64,000 nt of DNA from Saccharothrix obliqua (GTDB lineage: Bacteria; Actinomycetota; Actinomycetes; Mycobacteriales; Pseudonocardiaceae), in contig NZ_JAHXGQ010000001.1 of assembly GCF_019375475.1 (NCBI RefSeq), positions 186,001 to 250,000 of the forward strand, in the 5' to 3' direction. Shown here piece after piece: positions 62,154-64,000 of this stretch. The notes below the pieces were generated by a model that did no database searches, was not told the DNA's origin, and was given only the letters and a program-made list of their open reading frames with translations. Position numbers and translations under genes: made by a program. How positions within the stretch are numbered: the stretch's first letter is position 1; each line of letters opens with the position of its first letter.

Positions 62154-62792
62154 ATGCCGCACCGGACGCCGCAGCAACCGCGCGCGCACGCCACCCGGCA
62201 GGCGATCCTCCGGGCGGCGGCCGAGGAGTTCGACCGCCTGGGTTACGCGGGTGCGCCGCTGAGCGCCATCCTGGACCGCAGCGGGGTCACCAAGGGCGCG
62301 TTCTACTTCCACTTCCCGTCCAAGGCGGCGTTGGCGTCGGCCATCGCCCGCGCGCAGGACGACGTCTGGCCCGTTCTCACCCGCGCGTGGCGGGACCGCG
62401 GGCTCGACCCCCTGCGCACCCTGGTCGGCCTGCTGGAGGAAGCCGCGGCGCGGCTGTCCGACGACGTCGTGCTGCGGGCCGGCGTGCGGATCACCGCCGA
62501 CCGGGAGTTCGGCCACGTCGGCCTCGCCACGTCGCACCTGCGTTGGGAGGCGGTGCTCGTCGACCTGCTGGACGCGGCCCGCGCGGCGGGCCAGCTGCGG
62601 CGCGGCGTCGACCCGCGGGGCGCGGCGCGGACCCTCACCGCCGCCGTCCTGGGCGCGCGCCTGATCGCCACCGCCACCACGCGCTGCGCCGACTACCCGG
62701 ACCGGGTGCGCGAGATGTGGCGGTTCGTCCTGCCCGGTATCGCGACCGACGAGTGGTGTGCCGAGGCGATTGCCCGGCCCGCTGTTTTGTGA
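62154..62792 (+). CDS. TetR-family regulator, gamma-butyrolactone-receptor-like
   Basis: 212 residues. HTH TRQAILRAAAEEFDRLGYAGAPLSAILDRSGVTKGAFYFHFPSKAALASAI matches the ScbR/ArpA family closely (GVTKGAFYFHFPSK). The ligand-binding domain has the GITADREFGHVG-like and MWRFVLPGIATDEW segments of that family. Gamma-butyrolactone receptors repress antibiotic and sporulation genes until a small hormone binds. Its stop lies inside a perfect palindrome that also covers the next gene's start. Confidence 0.75.
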   Translation: MPHRTPQQPRAHATRQAILRAAAEEFDRLGYAGAPLSAILDRSGVTKGAFYFHFPSKAALASAIARAQDDVWPVLTRAWRDRGLDPLRTLVGLLEEAAARLSDDVVLRAGVRITADREFGHVGLATSHLRWEAVLVDLLDAARAAGQLRRGVDPRGAARTLTAAVLGARLIATATTRCADYPDRVREMWRFVLPGIATDEWCAEAIARPAVL

Positions 62793-62805
62793 CACTGTCA
62801 CAAAA
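62785..62805. promoter_or_regulatory. Perfect 21-bp palindrome over a start codon
   Basis: Arms TTTTGTGACA and TGTCACAAAA around a central C. It spans the TetR stop (TGA 62790-62792), and its last A is the A of ATG 62805. Probably an operator, perhaps bound by the upstream TetR protein, and also able to form a hairpin that hides the start. Confidence 0.75.
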
Positions 62806-63536
62806 TGGCTCCTCTGGCGGAACGGACCAGGCGGCCCCTGGTCGAACTGGGCGGCCGGTTCATGGTCTCCACCGAACTCGCCGCCCGCGAGCAGGGCGTG
62901 GGCCTGCCGCCCCGGACGCTCTACTTCCGCGGTCGCACGGCCGTGCTCGGCGACCCGCCCGCCGACGTCGTCGCCGCCGTGCTCGGCATCTTCCCCACCC
63001 GGGTGGTGGAGAAGTCACTCGTCCGTGGTTTCCCGGCGACCCGCGCGATCGAGGCGTACCTGGGCGCGTGCTGGGACTGGGCGCGGGACGCCTTCTCCGC
63101 CGCCGACCGGCCGGGCCGGCTCGCCGACCTGGGCTTCGCGGTCGCCGACGCGGCCGACCCGTCCGCGCTGCCGCTGTTCCAGGGCTGGCGCGGCGCGAAC
63201 CGGCCCGACGACGCGGCGGCCCGCCTCGGGCACGCCCTGATGCTGTTGCGCGAGCTGCGTGGCGGCCTGCACTTCGCCGCGTTGCGCGCCGTGGGCCTCA
63301 CCGTCGCGCAGGCCGTCGCGCTGGACCCCGGCGGCGGTCGCGGGCGGCTGCGGCGCACGGGCTGGCACCCCGACGAGGTGGACGCCCTCGTGGCCGCCGT
63401 CGAGGGCCGGGCCGACCTCGCCGCGCGGTGGCGGGAGGCGGAGCGGCTGACCGACGAGCGGTTCGAGGAGGCGCTGGGCGTCCTCGGTGCGGGGGACCGG
63501 GAGGCGTTCGCCGCTGGGCTGGAGGCGCTCGGGTGA
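62805..63536 (+). CDS. Actinobacterial hypothetical protein (SCO6745-like)
   Basis: 243 residues, all-helical by appearance: LVELGGRFMVSTELAAREQGVGLPPRTLYFRGRTAVLGDPPADVVAAVLGIFPTRVVE, typical of the SCO6745-type family, whose function is unknown. ATG 62805 lies at the end of the 21-bp palindrome, 12 nt after the TetR stop, so the pair is an operon with its own operator. No ribosome-binding site; coupling to the TetR stop is possible. Confidence 0.6.
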   Translation: MAPLAERTRRPLVELGGRFMVSTELAAREQGVGLPPRTLYFRGRTAVLGDPPADVVAAVLGIFPTRVVEKSLVRGFPATRAIEAYLGACWDWARDAFSAADRPGRLADLGFAVADAADPSALPLFQGWRGANRPDDAAARLGHALMLLRELRGGLHFAALRAVGLTVAQAVALDPGGGRGRLRRTGWHPDEVDALVAAVEGRADLAARWREAERLTDERFEEALGVLGAGDREAFAAGLEALG

Positions 63537-63540
63537 CCCG

Positions 63541-63585
63541 AACGGGGGTGGAAAACGCAGGTCAACGCGTTGTGCCACCCCCGTT
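63541..63585 (+). terminator. Terminator after the SCO6745-like gene
   Basis: AACGGGGGTGG and CCACCCCCGTT pair with a 23-nt loop, followed by TTT; 5 nt after the stop codon. Confidence 0.75.
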
Positions 63586-63614
63586 TTGGAGTACGCGCGA
63601 CTGTGCCCTATGCT
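63586..63614 (+). promoter_or_regulatory. Candidate promoter of the tRNA cluster
   Basis: TTGGAG (63586-63591) and TATGCT (63609-63614) with a 17-bp spacer, about 70 bp before tRNA-Glu. Sequence match only. Confidence 0.4.
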
Positions 63615-63686
63615 TATCGTGCTTCCACCGGACAGCGTGGAGGGCCTGGGAACGAAGGCGGCCCAAGAGGCTGCCGGAGGAATCGG

Positions 63687-63759
63687 GTCCCCATCGTCTA
63701 GCGGCCTAGGACCCCGCCCTTTCAAGGCGGTAGCGCGGGTTCGAATCCCGTTGGGGGCA
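63687..63759 (+). tRNA. tRNA-Glu (anticodon UUC)
   Basis: Acceptor GTCCCCA/TGGGGGC, anticodon stem CCGCC/GGCGG with TTC, T-arm GGGTTCGAATCCC, discriminator A. CCA not encoded. Confidence 0.97.
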
Positions 63760-63772
63760 CGTAGTACAGCAA

Positions 63773-63846
63773 GGCCCAGTGGCGCAGTTGGTTAGCGCGT
63801 CGCCCTGTCACGGCGAAGGTCGCGGGTTCGAGTCCCGTCTGGGTCG
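63773..63846 (+). tRNA. tRNA-Asp (anticodon GUC)
   Basis: Acceptor GGCCCAG/CTGGGTC, anticodon stem CGCC/GGCG with GTC, T-arm GGGTTCGAGTCCC, discriminator G. 13 nt after tRNA-Glu. Confidence 0.97.
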
Positions 63847-63880
63847 CAAGGCAGTTCGGCTACACGGCCGATCCGCTACC

Positions 63881-63957
63881 GGCCAGGTAGCTCAGTTGGT
63901 ACGAGCGACCGCCTGAAAAGCGGTAGGTCGGCGGTTCGACCCCGCCCCTGGCCACCA
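63881..63957 (+). tRNA. tRNA-Phe (anticodon GAA)
   Basis: Acceptor GGCCAGG/CCTGGCC, anticodon stem CCGCC/GGCGG-like with GAA, T-arm GCGGTTCGACCCCGC, discriminator A and encoded CCA (63955-63957). Confidence 0.97.
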
Positions 63958-63967
63958 CTTCGAGTGG

Positions 63968-63998
63968 AAAACCCCATCCGGTTCCCGGGTGGGGTTTT
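63968..63998 (+). terminator. Terminator of the tRNA cluster
   Basis: AAAACCCCATCCGG and its complement (one G-U) with a 3-nt loop: a 14-bp stem ending in a TTTT run. Confidence 0.85.
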
Positions 63999-64000
63999 CT

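Noticed and set aside
1..64000. CRISPR array
   Set aside because: No regularly spaced identical repeats with unique spacers; the only arrays are minisatellites and the palindrome clusters.

Overview
The window is very GC-rich (roughly 70% or more by eye) and comes from an actinomycete. Mycothiol synthase, an OmpR-type GlnR, SseC2/CysA2/LmeA-type genes, an RsiG-type anti-sigma factor, a DasR-type operator and type VII (ESX) substrate/chaperone genes together suggest the Pseudonocardiales (Saccharothrix/Lentzea/Actinosynnema-like). The genus is an inference; no 16S gene is present.

Layout. 0-9 kb: 3' end of a secreted-type repeat protein, a palindrome cluster, a Crp-type regulator with a class III cyclase-like partner, an old yellow enzyme, a minisatellite-rich gap, an MFS transporter with a perfect SOS-box palindrome upstream, and an RsiG homologue carrying both c-di-GMP-binding motifs. 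4.7-38 kb: a core block whose gene order resembles Mycobacterium tuberculosis Rv0810c-Rv0823c (DUF3073, YgfZ, PabC, nitrobindin, SseC2, CysA2, ThiX, LmeA, GlnR, MshD, Pst, PhoU, LCP protein, Dus). It is interrupted by a DasR-box chitinase, pxpBC, a high-affinity phosphate operon with PHO boxes, an orphan PPE/EspG-type ESX module and a diguanylate cyclase. 38.4-43.6 kb: a decayed integrative element bounded by 66-bp direct repeats of the tRNA-Lys 3' half. It holds a truncated integrase, a broken regulator, a 5-FTHF cyclo-ligase-like gene, a long structured inverted repeat, a DUF262/HNH protein and an HNH endonuclease. A ScaI-like restriction-modification pair follows at 43.8-45.3 kb.

45-56 kb: exonuclease III, a flavin monooxygenase divergent from a TetR gene with paired operators, then a translationally coupled three-gene operon: OB-fold/NfeD-like membrane protein, flotillin, and a 1615-residue AAA+ ATPase. 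I consider this operon the most interesting candidate system in the window. It ends at a second cluster of the same palindromic repeat seen at 1.3 kb. 56-64 kb: a glutamate-type binding lipoprotein, a cold-shock protein, a CopZ/CopA copper-export pair behind a CsoR-type operator, a GBL-receptor-like TetR regulator with a perfect palindrome in front of its neighbour, and a tRNA-Glu/Asp/Phe cluster.

How the genes work together. Phosphate supply (pstSCAB, phoU, two PHO boxes) sits next to glnR and a partial GlnR-like site, so nitrogen-phosphate cross-talk is plausible. The sulfurtransferase operon follows a short cysteine-containing leader ORF that may act as an attenuator. A c-di-GMP-producing enzyme (GGEEF) and a c-di-GMP-responsive anti-sigma factor occur in the same window.
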